Shown piece by piece: positions 7,757 to 16,543 of a stretch of DNA of 64,000 nucleotides. A program made the translations under genes and the position numbers. Origin of the DNA: Hydrogenobacter sp. T-2 (GTDB lineage Bacteria; Aquificota; Aquificia; Aquificales; Aquificaceae); assembly GCF_033971325.1 (NCBI RefSeq), contig NZ_CP117180.1:316041-380040 (forward strand), given 5' to 3'. How positions within the stretch are numbered: the stretch's first letter is position 1; every line of letters begins with the position of its first letter. A model generated the notes under the pieces. That model was not told where the DNA came from. It was given only the letters and a program-made list of their open reading frames with translations, and searched no databases.

Positions 7757-9153
7757 TACCCTCTGACCTTGAACCACCCTATGACGAGCTTGCGGAAAGG
7801 GCAGTCTTGGGTGCAATAATCGCAGACCCAGAGACCATGCCCACAGTGCTTGAGCATATCAGGGAGGAGGACTTTTATTTTGAAAATCACAAACTACTTT
7901 TCTCTTTGCTCTATAAGGTTTGGGAGGACAAGGGAAAGGACTGGGATGATATAGTTCTGAGAGAGTATATAGAGAAACGGGGGCTGAAGGAAAAGTTAGA
8001 TATGGCTTTTATTTATTCTCTCGTTGAAGAGGCTGCTACTGGAAGCCTTCTTGAAGAAGCCATAAGAAGCGTAAAGGAAAAGTCTGGACTTAGAAAATTA
8101 ATGGACCTATCTCTTAATGTGCTAAGGGGCATAAAAGAAGAGCCAGACCTTGAAAACCTCCTTGAACTCTTAAACACAAAGCTAATAGAAATATCCGAAA
8201 AACAGATAGTTAGCCATTACTGGCATATAAGGGATGTGGCGAGGGATGTTATTGACATTATAGAAAAGCACCGAAAGCAGGAAAAACTTATAACTGGTAG
8301 GGCAACGGGTTTTCTTGACCTTGACACTTTGACCACTGGTTTTCATCCCTCTGACCTTATCATAGTTGCTGCCAGACCGGGCATGGGCAAAAGTAGTTTT
8401 ATGCTCTCTATGGCAATAAACATGGCGATGCAGGAAAAAGCTCCAGTTGTCATATACTCTCTGGAAATGAGCAAGGAACAGCTCGTTATGAGGGCTTTGT
8501 CTATGCTCTCTGGAGTCCCTCTTCAAAACATAAGGAGGGGTTTTGTAAACGAAGAGGATAGAAACAAGCTCATATCTTCTGCTCTTGACCTTTCAAGATG
8601 TGAAATATACATAGATGATACTCCCGGTCTTTCTACCACTGACGTGAGAATAAAGACAAGAAAGCTAAAAAAGGAAAAGGGTGTGGAAGTAGCCTTTATT
8701 GACTATCTTCAGCTCCTTAGACCTCCCACAAGAAGGTCTTCAAGGCAGGAGGAGGTGGCGGAGATATCAAGAAACCTCAAAGCTCTTGCAAAAGAACTTG
8801 CCATACCCGTGGTGGCTCTGGCACAGCTATCGCGTCAGGTGGAACATAGGTCAGACAAAAGACCACAGCTTGCAGACCTAAGAGAGTCTGGACAGATTGA
8901 GCAAGATGCGGACCTTATAATCTTTATCCACAGACCAGAATACTATAAAAGAAACCCATCACCAGAAGAGCAGGGAACCGCAGAGATAATAGTGGCAAAA
9001 CAGAGACAGGGACCCACAGGAATCGTAAAGGTTGCCTTCCTAAAGGATACAGCCAGCTTTAGACCACTTATGGCAGGAGTATCTACCACCACAGAAGACT
9101 ACGAACAGGAGTTGGAGGACTTTTCAGAGGATGAATTTGACTTGGACTTTTAG
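7753..9153 (+). CDS. dnaB: Replicative DNA helicase DnaB
   Basis: This is the hexameric 5'-3' helicase that unwinds DNA ahead of the replication fork. The N-terminal primase-interacting domain (about 8-110, beginning with the usual PPYDELAERAVLGAI) is followed by the RecA-like motor. Walker A is ARPGMGKSS (about 215), Walker B is VAFIDYLQLL, and a DLRESGQIEQDAD motif follows at about 378. The length of 466 is standard and no intein is present. It is translated from an ATGA overlap with ridA. The C-terminal tail is acidic. Confidence 0.95.
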   Translation: MIPSDLEPPYDELAERAVLGAIIADPETMPTVLEHIREEDFYFENHKLLFSLLYKVWEDKGKDWDDIVLREYIEKRGLKEKLDMAFIYSLVEEAATGSLLEEAIRSVKEKSGLRKLMDLSLNVLRGIKEEPDLENLLELLNTKLIEISEKQIVSHYWHIRDVARDVIDIIEKHRKQEKLITGRATGFLDLDTLTTGFHPSDLIIVAARPGMGKSSFMLSMAINMAMQEKAPVVIYSLEMSKEQLVMRALSMLSGVPLQNIRRGFVNEEDRNKLISSALDLSRCEIYIDDTPGLSTTDVRIKTRKLKKEKGVEVAFIDYLQLLRPPTRRSSRQEEVAEISRNLKALAKELAIPVVALAQLSRQVEHRSDKRPQLADLRESGQIEQDADLIIFIHRPEYYKRNPSPEEQGTAEIIVAKQRQGPTGIVKVAFLKDTASFRPLMAGVSTTTEDYEQELEDFSEDEFDLDF

Positions 9154-9167
9154 CTTATAATCTTCCT

Positions 9168-10016
9168 ATGTTTAGTATGACCGGCTACGGCTCAGGAACT
9201 TTTGAAAATGAAGATTGGGCTGTTAACATATTCGTGAAAAGCCTAAACGGCAAGACTCTTGAGGTGTTTATAAAGTCAAACTACAACCTTATGTCCCTTG
9301 AATTTCTTGTGAGAAAACTGGTAAAGGAGTTTATCAGAAGAGGAACGGTCAACTTGCACATTGAGGTCAAAAGAAAGGGAATTATTGAACCCGTGAGCTT
9401 AGATGCCCTATTTAGAAACATAAACTTTTTTAAGATAATAAGGGAGAAGCTTAACTTAAATGTGGGGGATGACACCATCTTACACCTCGCTGCAAAGTTT
9501 TCAGAAGCTCCAAAGGAGGAGATAGACCCATCTCTTGAAGAGGCAGTTTCCTGTGCTTTGACGGATGCACTAAAGGAGCTTCTCAACAGAAGAGCGGAGG
9601 AGGGAGAACACATAAGGAAATATATGGAAGAGAGGCTTGTAAGTATTGAGGAGTTACTTCAGAAGATAATACAAAGCAGGGAAGAGGTTTACCAAAGGGT
9701 AAAAAAGAGGGTTTTGGAAAAGGCAAAAGAGCTTGGGCTTTCGGAAAACAACGCTTTGGTGCTCAACGAGATAGCTCTTATCCTCTCCAAAATGGACGTG
9801 GAAGAGGAGATAAGCAGGTTTAAAGCTCACCTTACCAAGAGTAGGGAGCTTTTTAGGTCGCAAGATGAGGTGGGAAGAAAGTTAGAGTTTCTCTTTCAGG
9901 AAATGCATCGGGAGATAACCACACTCTCCAATAAACTTCCAGACCTGTCGCATCTTGCGGTGGAGATAAAAACAGAAATTGACAGACTAAAACAGCAGGT
10001 GGCAAACGTGGAATAG
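9168..10016 (+). CDS. yicC: YicC-family endoribonuclease
   Basis: This is a 282-residue YicC/YloC family protein; the founding members are endoribonucleases affecting small-RNA turnover. The N terminus FSMTGYGSG and the C-terminal QEMHREITTLSNKL region with its downstream acidic helix are diagnostic of the family (N-terminal YicC-like domain about 1-150, DUF1732 about 190-282). The start ATG lies only 6 nt after a consensus TATAAT (9156-9161), so the mRNA should be leaderless. The gene begins 14 nt after the dnaB stop. The two tRNA genes follow on the same strand. Confidence 0.88.
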   Translation: MFSMTGYGSGTFENEDWAVNIFVKSLNGKTLEVFIKSNYNLMSLEFLVRKLVKEFIRRGTVNLHIEVKRKGIIEPVSLDALFRNINFFKIIREKLNLNVGDDTILHLAAKFSEAPKEEIDPSLEEAVSCALTDALKELLNRRAEEGEHIRKYMEERLVSIEELLQKIIQSREEVYQRVKKRVLEKAKELGLSENNALVLNEIALILSKMDVEEEISRFKAHLTKSRELFRSQDEVGRKLEFLFQEMHREITTLSNKLPDLSHLAVEIKTEIDRLKQQVANVE

Positions 10017-10037
10017 TGATATAATATATATACCTTA

Positions 10038-10109
10038 GCGGGCGTAGCTCAGTGGTGGAGCGGCTGCTTGCCATGCAGCAGGTCGCGGGTTCGAGTCCCG
10101 TCGCCCGCT
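10038..10109 (+). tRNA. tRNA-Gly (anticodon GCC)
   Basis: The cloverleaf folds with acceptor stem GCGGGCG/CGCCCGC, D arm GCTC/GAGC, anticodon stem GCTGC/GCAGC around loop TTGCCAT (anticodon GCC), and T arm GCGGG-TTCGAGT-CCCGT. The discriminator is T. CCA is not encoded. A TATAAT at 10020-10025 is the likely promoter. Confidence 0.96.
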
Positions 10110-10113
10110 TTTA

Positions 10114-10185
10114 GGCAACGTGGCCGAGCGGCTAGGCGAGGGACTGCAAATCCCTTCTACGGCGGTTCAAATCCGCCCGTTGCCT
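10114..10185 (+). tRNA. tRNA-Cys (anticodon GCA)
   Basis: The acceptor stem is GGCAACG/CGTTGCC, the anticodon loop CTGCAAA (GCA), the T loop TTCAAAT, and the discriminator T as required for Cys tRNA. It starts 4 nt after tRNA-Gly, so both come from one transcript, which probably continues into rpsT. CCA is not encoded. Confidence 0.96.
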
Positions 10186-10217
10186 TAGAAAAAAAGGTAG
10201 ACTTAAGGAGGTTGTTC

Positions 10218-10496
10218 ATGCCTAACACGAGGCAGGCTGAAAAGCGTATGAGAAGAGACGCAAAGAGGAGGATCAGAAACAGGTATCATCTATCAAAGAT
10301 GAAGACCTATATAAGGAAATTTAGAAGGATGGTAGAGGCTAGTCAACTGGAAGAGGCAAAGCAGTTTCTACCTCAAGTTGTAAGCATCATATACCATACC
10401 GCATCCAAGGGTGTTATACATAAGAAGGAAGCAAGCAGAAGGGCTTCAAGGGTTTCTACCATTCTTAACAAGGCTCTTCAAAAGGTTCAAGGGTAG
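10218..10496 (+). CDS. rpsT: 30S ribosomal protein S20
   Basis: This is a small basic protein (92 residues) that binds 16S rRNA in the body of the 30S subunit. The N terminus PNTRQAEKRMRRDAKRR and the C-terminal KGVIHKKEASRRASR segment are typical. The start is ATG 10218, preceded by TAAGGAGGT at 10204-10212; the longer upstream frame runs through tRNA-Cys and is not coding. It is probably co-transcribed with the two tRNAs. Its last 51 nt overlap the convergent murJ gene. Confidence 0.95.
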   Translation: MPNTRQAEKRMRRDAKRRIRNRYHLSKMKTYIRKFRRMVEASQLEEAKQFLPQVVSIIYHTASKGVIHKKEASRRASRVSTILNKALQKVQG

Positions 10497-11936
10497 GTAA
10501 GCTAAGGGCTCTTTAAGCATAAGAAGGCATAGCCAATAGACAGCAACCGCAAGGGGTATTGAGTAGAGCACTCCGTAAGGGGATGGTTTTAGTAAAAGGA
10601 CGGAAATACACATAACCAAGGTGGCAAAGATAGATTTCAACGCAGTTAGGAAGTAGGTTCTTATGTCTAAGTTTCTCTCTCTCCAAAAGTATAGCAAAAA
10701 TCCAAAGCCTGTTATAGATGAGCTTGCAGTTCCAAGGGCAAGACCCACCACGCCGAGTTTGAGGACAAAGGCAAAAACAAAAGCAAAAAACCCTTCAGAT
10801 AAAACTGCAAATAGAGAAGACAGCACTGGAGTTTTTGTGTCTCCTTTTGCAAAAAACACACTTGCCAATACCTTCTGAAGGGAAAAGAAAACGAGACCCA
10901 AGGAGTAAACCGCAAGCACTTTGCCTGCTACTGCTATGTCTTCCTCTAAAAACTTCCCCCTTCCGTAAAGTAAGGCTATTATCTGGTGCGAGAGCACCAA
11001 AAGACCTCCAGTGGCGGGAAGGGCAAGCAGTGTAATAAACCTAAAGGCGAGGGTGATGTTCTTCTTTGGGTCTTGTCCGCTTGCCAAGACAGAAAGCAAG
11101 GAGTTTGCCATACCCACAGACAAGGCACCCAAGGGAAGCTGGAATATCCTGTTGGCGTAATAGAGGTATGATATGGCACCCAATGCCAAAAAAGAAGCGA
11201 GAAAGGTATCTATAAAAAAGGAAAGTTGAGCAACACCAAATCCCATCAAAGCTGGGATAAGTCTCTTTAAAAGAAGGTTTAGGTCTCTGTCTCTTTTAAG
11301 CGTTGGCTGAGGTAGGAGCTTTTGAGAGACTACCGAAGGAAGGTGAAAAATTAACTGGGCAAAGCCCCCCGCTAAAACTCCTAAAACAAGAGCCATATAA
11401 CCCAAACTGTGAGAAGCGAGTGCAATACAAAGAGCCATTACTATGTTAAAGACCGCCTGTGCAAAAGCAGGAACAAAAAAAACTCCCCTTGTGTTTAATA
11501 CCGCCATAAAGAAGGCACTAAGTCCTACAAAAAAGAGATAGCTAAAGAGAAACCTTGCCATAAAGACCGCCAATTCAAAGTAGCTTTTACTTATTATCCC
11601 TGGAGCTATAAGCCTTATTATCCACTCCGCAAACAGAATGCCTGCAAGGGTTACCAAAAGATTAAAGAGCGTATAGTAGGTAAAGGTTGAATTGAGAAAC
11701 TCCCTTTCCGTTCCTTCCCTTACCCTCTTGGCAAAGATGGGAACAAAGGCTGCGTTAAAGCCACCCTCTCCAAAGAGCCTTCTAAAGGTGTTGGGAAGCC
11801 TAAAAGCTACAAAAAAGGCATCTGTTATATGAGAAACGCCGAAATAGTAGGCTATTAGGGCATCTCTTACATAGCCTATAATCCTACTTAAAAGGGTGGC
11901 GATGGAGAAGGAAATGGAGTGCTTGAGTAATCCCAT
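10446..11936 (-). CDS. murJ: Lipid II flippase MurJ
   Basis: This is an inner-membrane MOP-superfamily transporter that flips lipid II for peptidoglycan synthesis. It has about 14 membrane helices over 496 residues, with family motifs LSRIIGYVRDALIAYYFG and FRRLFGEGGFNAAFVPIF near the N terminus and conserved arginines in the early helices. The start chosen is ATG 11936 (MGLLKH). The frame stays open for 13 more codons, but those bases approach and enter the tRNA-Leu gene. It follows tRNA-Leu on the same strand and may be expressed from the tRNA promoter. It overlaps rpsT tail-to-tail by 51 nt. Confidence 0.93.
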   Translation of the reverse strand: MGLLKHSISFSIATLLSRIIGYVRDALIAYYFGVSHITDAFFVAFRLPNTFRRLFGEGGFNAAFVPIFAKRVREGTEREFLNSTFTYYTLFNLLVTLAGILFAEWIIRLIAPGIISKSYFELAVFMARFLFSYLFFVGLSAFFMAVLNTRGVFFVPAFAQAVFNIVMALCIALASHSLGYMALVLGVLAGGFAQLIFHLPSVVSQKLLPQPTLKRDRDLNLLLKRLIPALMGFGVAQLSFFIDTFLASFLALGAISYLYYANRIFQLPLGALSVGMANSLLSVLASGQDPKKNITLAFRFITLLALPATGGLLVLSHQIIALLYGRGKFLEEDIAVAGKVLAVYSLGLVFFSLQKVLASVFFAKGDTKTPVLSSLFAVLSEGFFAFVFAFVLKLGVVGLALGTASSSITGFGFLLYFWRERNLDIRTYFLTALKSIFATLVMCISVLLLKPSPYGVLYSIPLAVAVYWLCLLMLKEPLAYLPLNLLKSLVKNGRNP

Positions 11937-11948
11937 TTTTTCTACTAA

Positions 11949-12032
11949 TGCCGGAGGCGGGAGTCGAACCCGCACGCCCTCACGGGCACTGCCCCCTCAA
12001 GACAGCGCGTCTGCCAGTTCCGCCACTCCGGC
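11949..12032 (-). tRNA. tRNA-Leu (anticodon GAG)
   Basis: This is a class II tRNA with acceptor GCCGGAG/CTCCGGC, anticodon stem CTGTC/GGCAG around loop TTGAGGG (anticodon GAG), a long variable arm (TGCCCGTGAGGGCGT) and T arm GCGGG-TTCGACT-CCCGC. The discriminator is A. CCA is not encoded. It reads CUC and CUU codons. Confidence 0.95.
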
Positions 12033-12040
12033 TTAGGAGT

Positions 12041-12049
12041 TATATTATA
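12041..12049. promoter_or_regulatory. Divergent promoter core, tRNA-Leu / thiE
   Basis: TATATT (12041-12046) ends 7 nt before the thiE ATG on the plus strand. TATAAT (12049-12044) on the minus strand lies 11 nt before the tRNA-Leu 5' end, the right distance for a short tRNA leader. The two hexamers overlap by three bases. Confidence 0.5.
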
Positions 12050-12053
12050 CACC

Positions 12054-12647
12054 ATGGCTTTAAATTTGCCAAGATTTTACGCCATAACAGACAGCAAAAG
12101 ATACCCAGACATGTTCCAAAGGTTGGAGAAGGCTCTCAAGAAGGGTATAAGAATGGTTCAGCTCAGGGAAAAGGAGCTTTCTGGACTTGAATACTACCAG
12201 CTTGCAAAGAGGGTAAGAGAGCTTACGCAGGACTATGATGCGAAGCTTCTTATAAACGATAGGGTAGACATTGCACTGGCGGTGAATGCGGACGGAGTGC
12301 ACTTACCAGAAAAAGGTCTGCCACCAAGCGTGGTTAAGAGGATAGCACCAAAGCTCCTCGTGGGATACTCCTCACACAGCCTTGAGCAGGCTCTCTGGGC
12401 TCAAGAAGAGGGTGCGGATTTTATAACCCTTAGCCCCATCTTTAAAACCCAGTCCCATCCAGAAGCTGAGCCTGTAGGTCTTGGTTTGCTAAAAGAGGTT
12501 TCTGAAAGGCTTTCTATTCCTATATACGCTCTCGGTGGGATTACATGGGAAAGGTTAAAGCTATGTTATAAAAACGGTGCTTACGGTGTTGCTGGTATAG
12601 GATTATTCTTTGACCATGTTGATAGTAATTGGGGGAGCAACGGGTAG
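12054..12647 (+). CDS. thiE: Thiamine-phosphate synthase family protein (ThiE/TenI)
   Basis: This is a TIM-barrel enzyme joining the thiazole and pyrimidine phosphates into thiamine phosphate. It has the family start YAITD, QLREKEL (about 39-45), LLINDRVDIAL, DGVHLPE and GGI near the C terminus. At 197 residues it is slightly short. The TPIF-type loop reads LSPIFKTQSHP, where ThiE usually has a Thr-Lys pair, so a TenI-like aromatase role is an alternative. The leaderless-type promoter core lies 7 nt upstream. Its C terminus overlaps miaA by 38 nt. Confidence 0.85.
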   Translation: MALNLPRFYAITDSKRYPDMFQRLEKALKKGIRMVQLREKELSGLEYYQLAKRVRELTQDYDAKLLINDRVDIALAVNADGVHLPEKGLPPSVVKRIAPKLLVGYSSHSLEQALWAQEEGADFITLSPIFKTQSHPEAEPVGLGLLKEVSERLSIPIYALGGITWERLKLCYKNGAYGVAGIGLFFDHVDSNWGSNG

Positions 12648-13524
12648 CGGGAAGTCAGAAGTATGCTGTCTTTTAGCAAAAAGAATTGGAGGAGAAATAA
12701 TTAGTGCGGATTCCATGTGCGTTTACAAACATATGGACGTAGGCACCGCAAAGCCCTTGGAATGTATGAAAGAGGTCAAACACTATCTGTTAGACATTAT
12801 AGAGCCGGGAGGGCTTTTTGATGCTAAACTTTTTGAAGAGTATGCTCTTAGGGCTATAAGGGAAATAATAAACGGGGGAAAAGTTCCCATAGTATGCGGT
12901 GGGACTTATCTGTATATTCAAGCACTGCTCTATGGTATAGAGGAAACACCACCACCAGATTGGAAACTAAGGGAAAGGTTATACGAAATAGCCAAGGAAA
13001 AGGGAAGCGAATATCTCTACATTAGGCTCAGGGCTGTTGACCCACAATATGCGCAGAAAATATCTCCAAGGGATACAAGAAGAATAGTTAGAGCAATTGA
13101 AGTCTTCATAAACACGGGAAGACCATTTTCTTCTTTTCATCGCTGGAGCAAGCCGAGGTTTGACTTTATTGGATTTTATATCCGTTGGAGTTGGGAAAGC
13201 CTTTCTAAGAGGCTTGAAGAGAGGGCAAAGAGAATGCTTGAGATGGGTCTTATAGATGAGATTAAAAAACTTATGCAAATGGGCTTTGAAAACTTCCTTA
13301 CATCGCCTCAAGCTATTGGCTACAAGGAGTTTATTCCTTGCATAAAAGGACAAAAACTTCTTGAGGAGTGCCTTTCCGAAATGCTAAAAAACACAAGGGA
13401 ATATGCCAAAAGGCAGATAAGATGGTTTAGAAAACAGGGATGGCATGAGGTGGATATGGAAAGGCTTGGCACTTATAGTGCATTAGAAGAAGTTATTAAA
13501 ATAATTGAACTATACAGGCAATAG
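12610..13524 (+). CDS. miaA: tRNA dimethylallyltransferase MiaA
   Basis: This enzyme transfers a dimethylallyl group to A37 of tRNAs reading UNN codons. It has the P-loop GATGSGKSEV (about 9-18), the DSMCVYKHMDVGTAKP motif, GGTYLYIQALLYG and the PRDTRRIVRAIEV motif that contacts tRNA. The length of 304 is standard. The ATG at 12610 lies inside the end of thiE; a second ATG two codons later is equally plausible. There is no hfq downstream, unlike in proteobacteria. The gene ends 70 bp before the insertion-element region. Confidence 0.93.
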   Translation: MTMLIVIGGATGSGKSEVCCLLAKRIGGEIISADSMCVYKHMDVGTAKPLECMKEVKHYLLDIIEPGGLFDAKLFEEYALRAIREIINGGKVPIVCGGTYLYIQALLYGIEETPPPDWKLRERLYEIAKEKGSEYLYIRLRAVDPQYAQKISPRDTRRIVRAIEVFINTGRPFSSFHRWSKPRFDFIGFYIRWSWESLSKRLEERAKRMLEMGLIDEIKKLMQMGFENFLTSPQAIGYKEFIPCIKGQKLLEECLSEMLKNTREYAKRQIRWFRKQGWHEVDMERLGTYSALEEVIKIIELYRQ

Positions 13525-13594
13525 CTCTACATTCTCATAAAGACCATGAAAGTTTGACTCTTTTACTGCTTTGTCTAAGATATAATCTCTTTAA

Positions 13595-14501
13595 TAAGGT
13601 AGGAAAGAAATGAGAAACAGGGACTATAACAAGGAACTGGTTAAGAGAGGGGAAGTGCTCATTGACCTATCCCTTTTCGGAAGCCCGACCACTCCAGACA
13701 CAAAGCCAAAAAGAGGAAGACCATACACATACCCAAAAGCACTCATATTCCTACTCTTGCTCCTAAAATTCTCCCTCAGACTACCATATAGACAGACAGA
13801 AGGATTGGCAAGAAAAATCTTTTCCTCCTTGGGCGTTACCATCCCCAACTTTAGAACACTGCATTATAGATTAACAAAAGAAGAGATAAACCTTGAAGAC
13901 CTGCCACAGATAGAAAAGCTACAAGATGACTTTGTCATAGTGCTTGACTCAACTGGGTTAAAGGTCACAAACAGAGGAGAGTGGCTTAGAAAAAAGCATG
14001 GTAGGAGGACAAGGAAGGGATGGATAAAGCTACACGTAGCCTTTGACATAAATAGCAAGCAGGTGGTTAGTGTTGAAGTAACTGATGAGAAGACACATGA
14101 TAGCCAGAAGGCAGAGGAGCTTGTAGAGACAGCAAGGCAGAAAGCTAAAGAGAAGTGCAAGAGAGTAGAGAAGGTAATAGCGGACGGAGGCTATGACACA
14201 CACAGGATATTCAGGGACATGCATGAGAGAGGAATAGAGGCGTGTATATTGCCGAGGTCATCTGCGAGGATAAGTGGAAATATAGCGAGGGATAAGGTTA
14301 TAAGGCTAATAAGGAGAAGTAAGAGGGTGTGGAAAGAAGCGAGTGGTTATGGCAAGCGATAGCTTGTAGAGAGCTTTTTTTCTGTATTCAAGCGATGGTT
14401 TGGCGAGTATGTAAGTCATGTAAAATTTGAGAACATAAGGAAGGAGGTTGTGTTTAAGGTATGTATAATAAATCTATTTCTTAATTTGGGAACTTAAGGT
14501 A
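13595..14501. mobile_element. Degenerate IS5-like insertion sequence
   Basis: This is a single-gene element of about 0.9 kb. The same 7-mer TAAGGTA is found at 13595-13601, just before the transposase, and at 14495-14501, where it supplies the transposase TAA stop; this could be a target duplication. Removing one copy and the element joins the flanking minus-strand frames in phase. A competing boundary pair is the imperfect inverted repeat TGAAAGTTTGACTCTTT (13547-13563) versus its partner at 14572-14588 (13 of 17 matches). The ends are therefore not settled. Confidence 0.5.
13610..14497 (+). pseudogene. IS5-family transposase interrupted by an in-frame TAG
   Basis: This is a DDE transposase of 295 codons whose codon 251 is TAG (14360-14362). 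Before it are an N-terminal DUF4096-like region (RGRPYTYPKALI), the first catalytic Asp in IVLDSTGLKV (about 107) with the following EWLRKKHG motif, and the second in VIADGGYDTH (about 189). After the stop the frame continues as LVESFFSVFKRWFGE, which contains the catalytic Glu region of the family. Family members usually read GKRW-x-VE here, so a TGG-to-TAG change is the simplest cause. The truncated product would lack the third catalytic residue and should be inactive unless the stop is read through. Confidence 0.85.
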
Positions 14502-15115
14502 TATGTAATATTGTAATATAGTATAAACAGGAAGTGGAATTTTGATGGGAGTTTAAAATTTGCATTGTTGGACAGAGCAAATCTTTCAGCTTTTGCTCTT
14601 GCATCCTATATCTTTTAAACTCTCCTTTTCTATTGTTTGATGCTGACCTTACAGTTTGTGAAAAAGCAACAAGTAGAAGTTCATAGAAACCCGTTTTGTA
14701 TAGCTCTTCTAAGTTTTCCAAGGGCTTCAATTACCTGTGGTTTAAACCAATATTCCATGTTTTTCACCTTAGGCACCTCTGGATTGCTTGTCATAGCTTC
14801 TTTTATAATGGTATCTGTGGGAACATGAATGTCTAAGTTGGAAGACCTAACCTTTGCTATGAGTAGAGCCAAAGGGTTTATGTCAATACCCATAGCTTTT
14901 TTACCTGCCCTTATAGCCTCGCAAAGAGATACGCCACTACCGCAAAATGGGTCAAGCAAAACTTTTTTGTGTCTGCCAAACTTTTCTATAAGCTTTCTGA
15001 CAAGCATATAGTGAAGCATAGCAGGGTAGTCATGAATTCCGTATCTGCCCTCGCCTGCCCTATAGCCTACAAAATCCCAAGAAACCATCCTAATCTTGTT
15101 ATTCGTGCTTAACAT
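14502..15115 (-). pseudogene. Frameshifted, truncated DNA methyltransferase
   Basis: Residues 1-133 read in one frame: start ATG 15115, SAM-binding motif LDPFCGSGVSLCEA, then GIDINPLALLIAKVRS. Near 14712 the family-like sequence continues in the next frame (EELYKTGFYELLLVAFSQ, then RSASNNRKGEFKRYRM), which needs a one-base indel. The DPPY-type catalytic motif expected further on is absent, and the reading runs out into the insertion element. A minus-strand open stretch beyond the element (about 13510-13587, ending NFHGLYENVELLPV) could be the severed C terminus, but this is weak. The gene lies directly after tldD with no gap. A restriction partner is not visible. Confidence 0.75.
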
Positions 15116-16498
15116 CTAAACCTCCGTTCCACCCAAGACCATTGACCTTATTCTCAAGGTAGGTTGTGCGTCCGTTACTGGCACGCCCTGTCCATCCTTT
15201 CCACAGGTTCCTATGCTCCACCCCAAGTCATGACCTACCGCATCCACATCTATAAGAGCCTTTGGACCGTTGCCTATCAAAGTTGCTGACCTTATGGGAT
15301 AGGTTATTTTCCCATTTTCTATCATATACCCTTCCATAACCTCAAAGACAAAGTCTCCTGTGACCGTGTTAACCTCACCTCCACCCATCTTTACCACTAA
15401 AACACCCTTCTTCGTGTCCGCTATTATATCCTCTGGGTTGTCCTTGCCTGGTGCTATATAGGTGTTGGTCATTCTTACAATGGGAATGTGAGCGTAGCTT
15501 TGTCTTCTGCCGTTTCCAGTGGATTGCCTGCCTTCCTTCATAGCGGTTAGTCTATCATACATATAGCCTACAAGATAGCCTTCTTGTATAAGCACTGTCT
15601 TTTGTGCCTGCACACCCTCGTCGTCCACCGTAAAAGACCCATTGTAGCCTTCAAGGGTAGCGTCATCTATTACCGTTATAAGCTCACTTGCTACCTTTTG
15701 ACCTATCTTGTTCTTGTAGATAGACAGACCCTTTTGAACTAAGTCTGCCTCAAAGCCATGCCCAACCGCTTCGTGTATCATGGTCCCTCCCGCCTGACCT
15801 GAAAGCACCACTGTAAAAGGACCTGCGGGTGCAGGCTTTGCCTTGAGCATAAGCAATGCCCTTTCCGTTGCCTTTCTTGCTATCTCCTCCGGGCTTGTCC
15901 TTTCAAAAAGCTCAAAACCTCCCATTATGCCGGTGGACTCATACCCCCTCTGCATAAGTCCATCTTCTTGAGCGACCACATCCACGAAAAAGACCACCCT
16001 CTTTTGTATGTCCTCTGTGGTCTCCCCAAGACTGTTTATAACCATTATCTCCCTTGAGCGGTCCAAGAGGACCACAGTTACTTGCTTTACCTTGTTTCCA
16101 TAGCTTCTTGCCTTTTCGTTTACCCTGTAGAGAAAACTCGCTCTGTAGTTTATATCTACCTCATCTGGGTCTATAGTCAACTTCGTCCAACCTCTTATGT
16201 ATCTCTGACCCACCTTTATAGCTCCGTGTCCTGAACCCCTTGCGAGGGTCCTTACTATCTCCATTAGATTTTCAAAGGTAGGCTCTGTAGTGTATCCGTA
16301 ATAGGTTTTGCCACCCTTTATAAGCCTTATACCCACACCCTCATCAATACCCCATTGAACCTTATCTATTTTGTTGTCCTCAAGTTGAACTCTACAAAGC
16401 CTCACCCTCTCGTAAAAGATCTCTCCGTATTCTCCACCCTGAGAGAGTAAATTAGAAAGTAGATAGCCTGATTTTTCCTTTAGCATTTCCTTGACCAT
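15116..16498 (-). CDS. tldD: Metalloprotease TldD
   Basis: This is a TldD/PmbA-family zinc metallopeptidase of 460 residues. The TldD-type metal motif HEAVGHGFEAD (about residues 246-256) is intact, with the downstream cysteine in GTCGKDGQG near the C terminus. In other bacteria TldD with TldE/PmbA processes peptide antibiotics and unfolded small proteins; the partner TldE/PmbA gene is not in this window. A Shine-Dalgarno sequence TTTGGAGGT lies just upstream of the ATG. The gene is divergent from efp. Confidence 0.92.
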   Translation of the reverse strand: MVKEMLKEKSGYLLSNLLSQGGEYGEIFYERVRLCRVQLEDNKIDKVQWGIDEGVGIRLIKGGKTYYGYTTEPTFENLMEIVRTLARGSGHGAIKVGQRYIRGWTKLTIDPDEVDINYRASFLYRVNEKARSYGNKVKQVTVVLLDRSREIMVINSLGETTEDIQKRVVFFVDVVAQEDGLMQRGYESTGIMGGFELFERTSPEEIARKATERALLMLKAKPAPAGPFTVVLSGQAGGTMIHEAVGHGFEADLVQKGLSIYKNKIGQKVASELITVIDDATLEGYNGSFTVDDEGVQAQKTVLIQEGYLVGYMYDRLTAMKEGRQSTGNGRRQSYAHIPIVRMTNTYIAPGKDNPEDIIADTKKGVLVVKMGGGEVNTVTGDFVFEVMEGYMIENGKITYPIRSATLIGNGPKALIDVDAVGHDLGWSIGTCGKDGQGVPVTDAQPTLRIRSMVLGGTEV

Positions 16499-16543
16499 TT
16501 TGAACCTCCAAAGGTTTAAAAATATATGCTAAAATCATATACC

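Noticed and set aside
10068-10217. Upstream extension of rpsT
   Set aside because: It runs through tRNA-Gly and tRNA-Cys; ATG 10218 has a strong Shine-Dalgarno and the conserved start PNTRQ.
11937-11975. Upstream extension of murJ by 13 codons
   Set aside because: The extension enters the tRNA-Leu gene; the ATG at 11936 gives the normal MurJ N terminus.
14363-14497. Programmed read-through of the transposase TAG
   Set aside because: No stem-loop or special context follows the codon, and a single TGG-to-TAG change at a usually conserved Trp explains it.
14494-14730. Independent small gene of 78 codons
   Set aside because: Its first half is the continuation of the methyltransferase in another frame (RSASNNRKGEFKRYRM), so it is part of the pseudogene.
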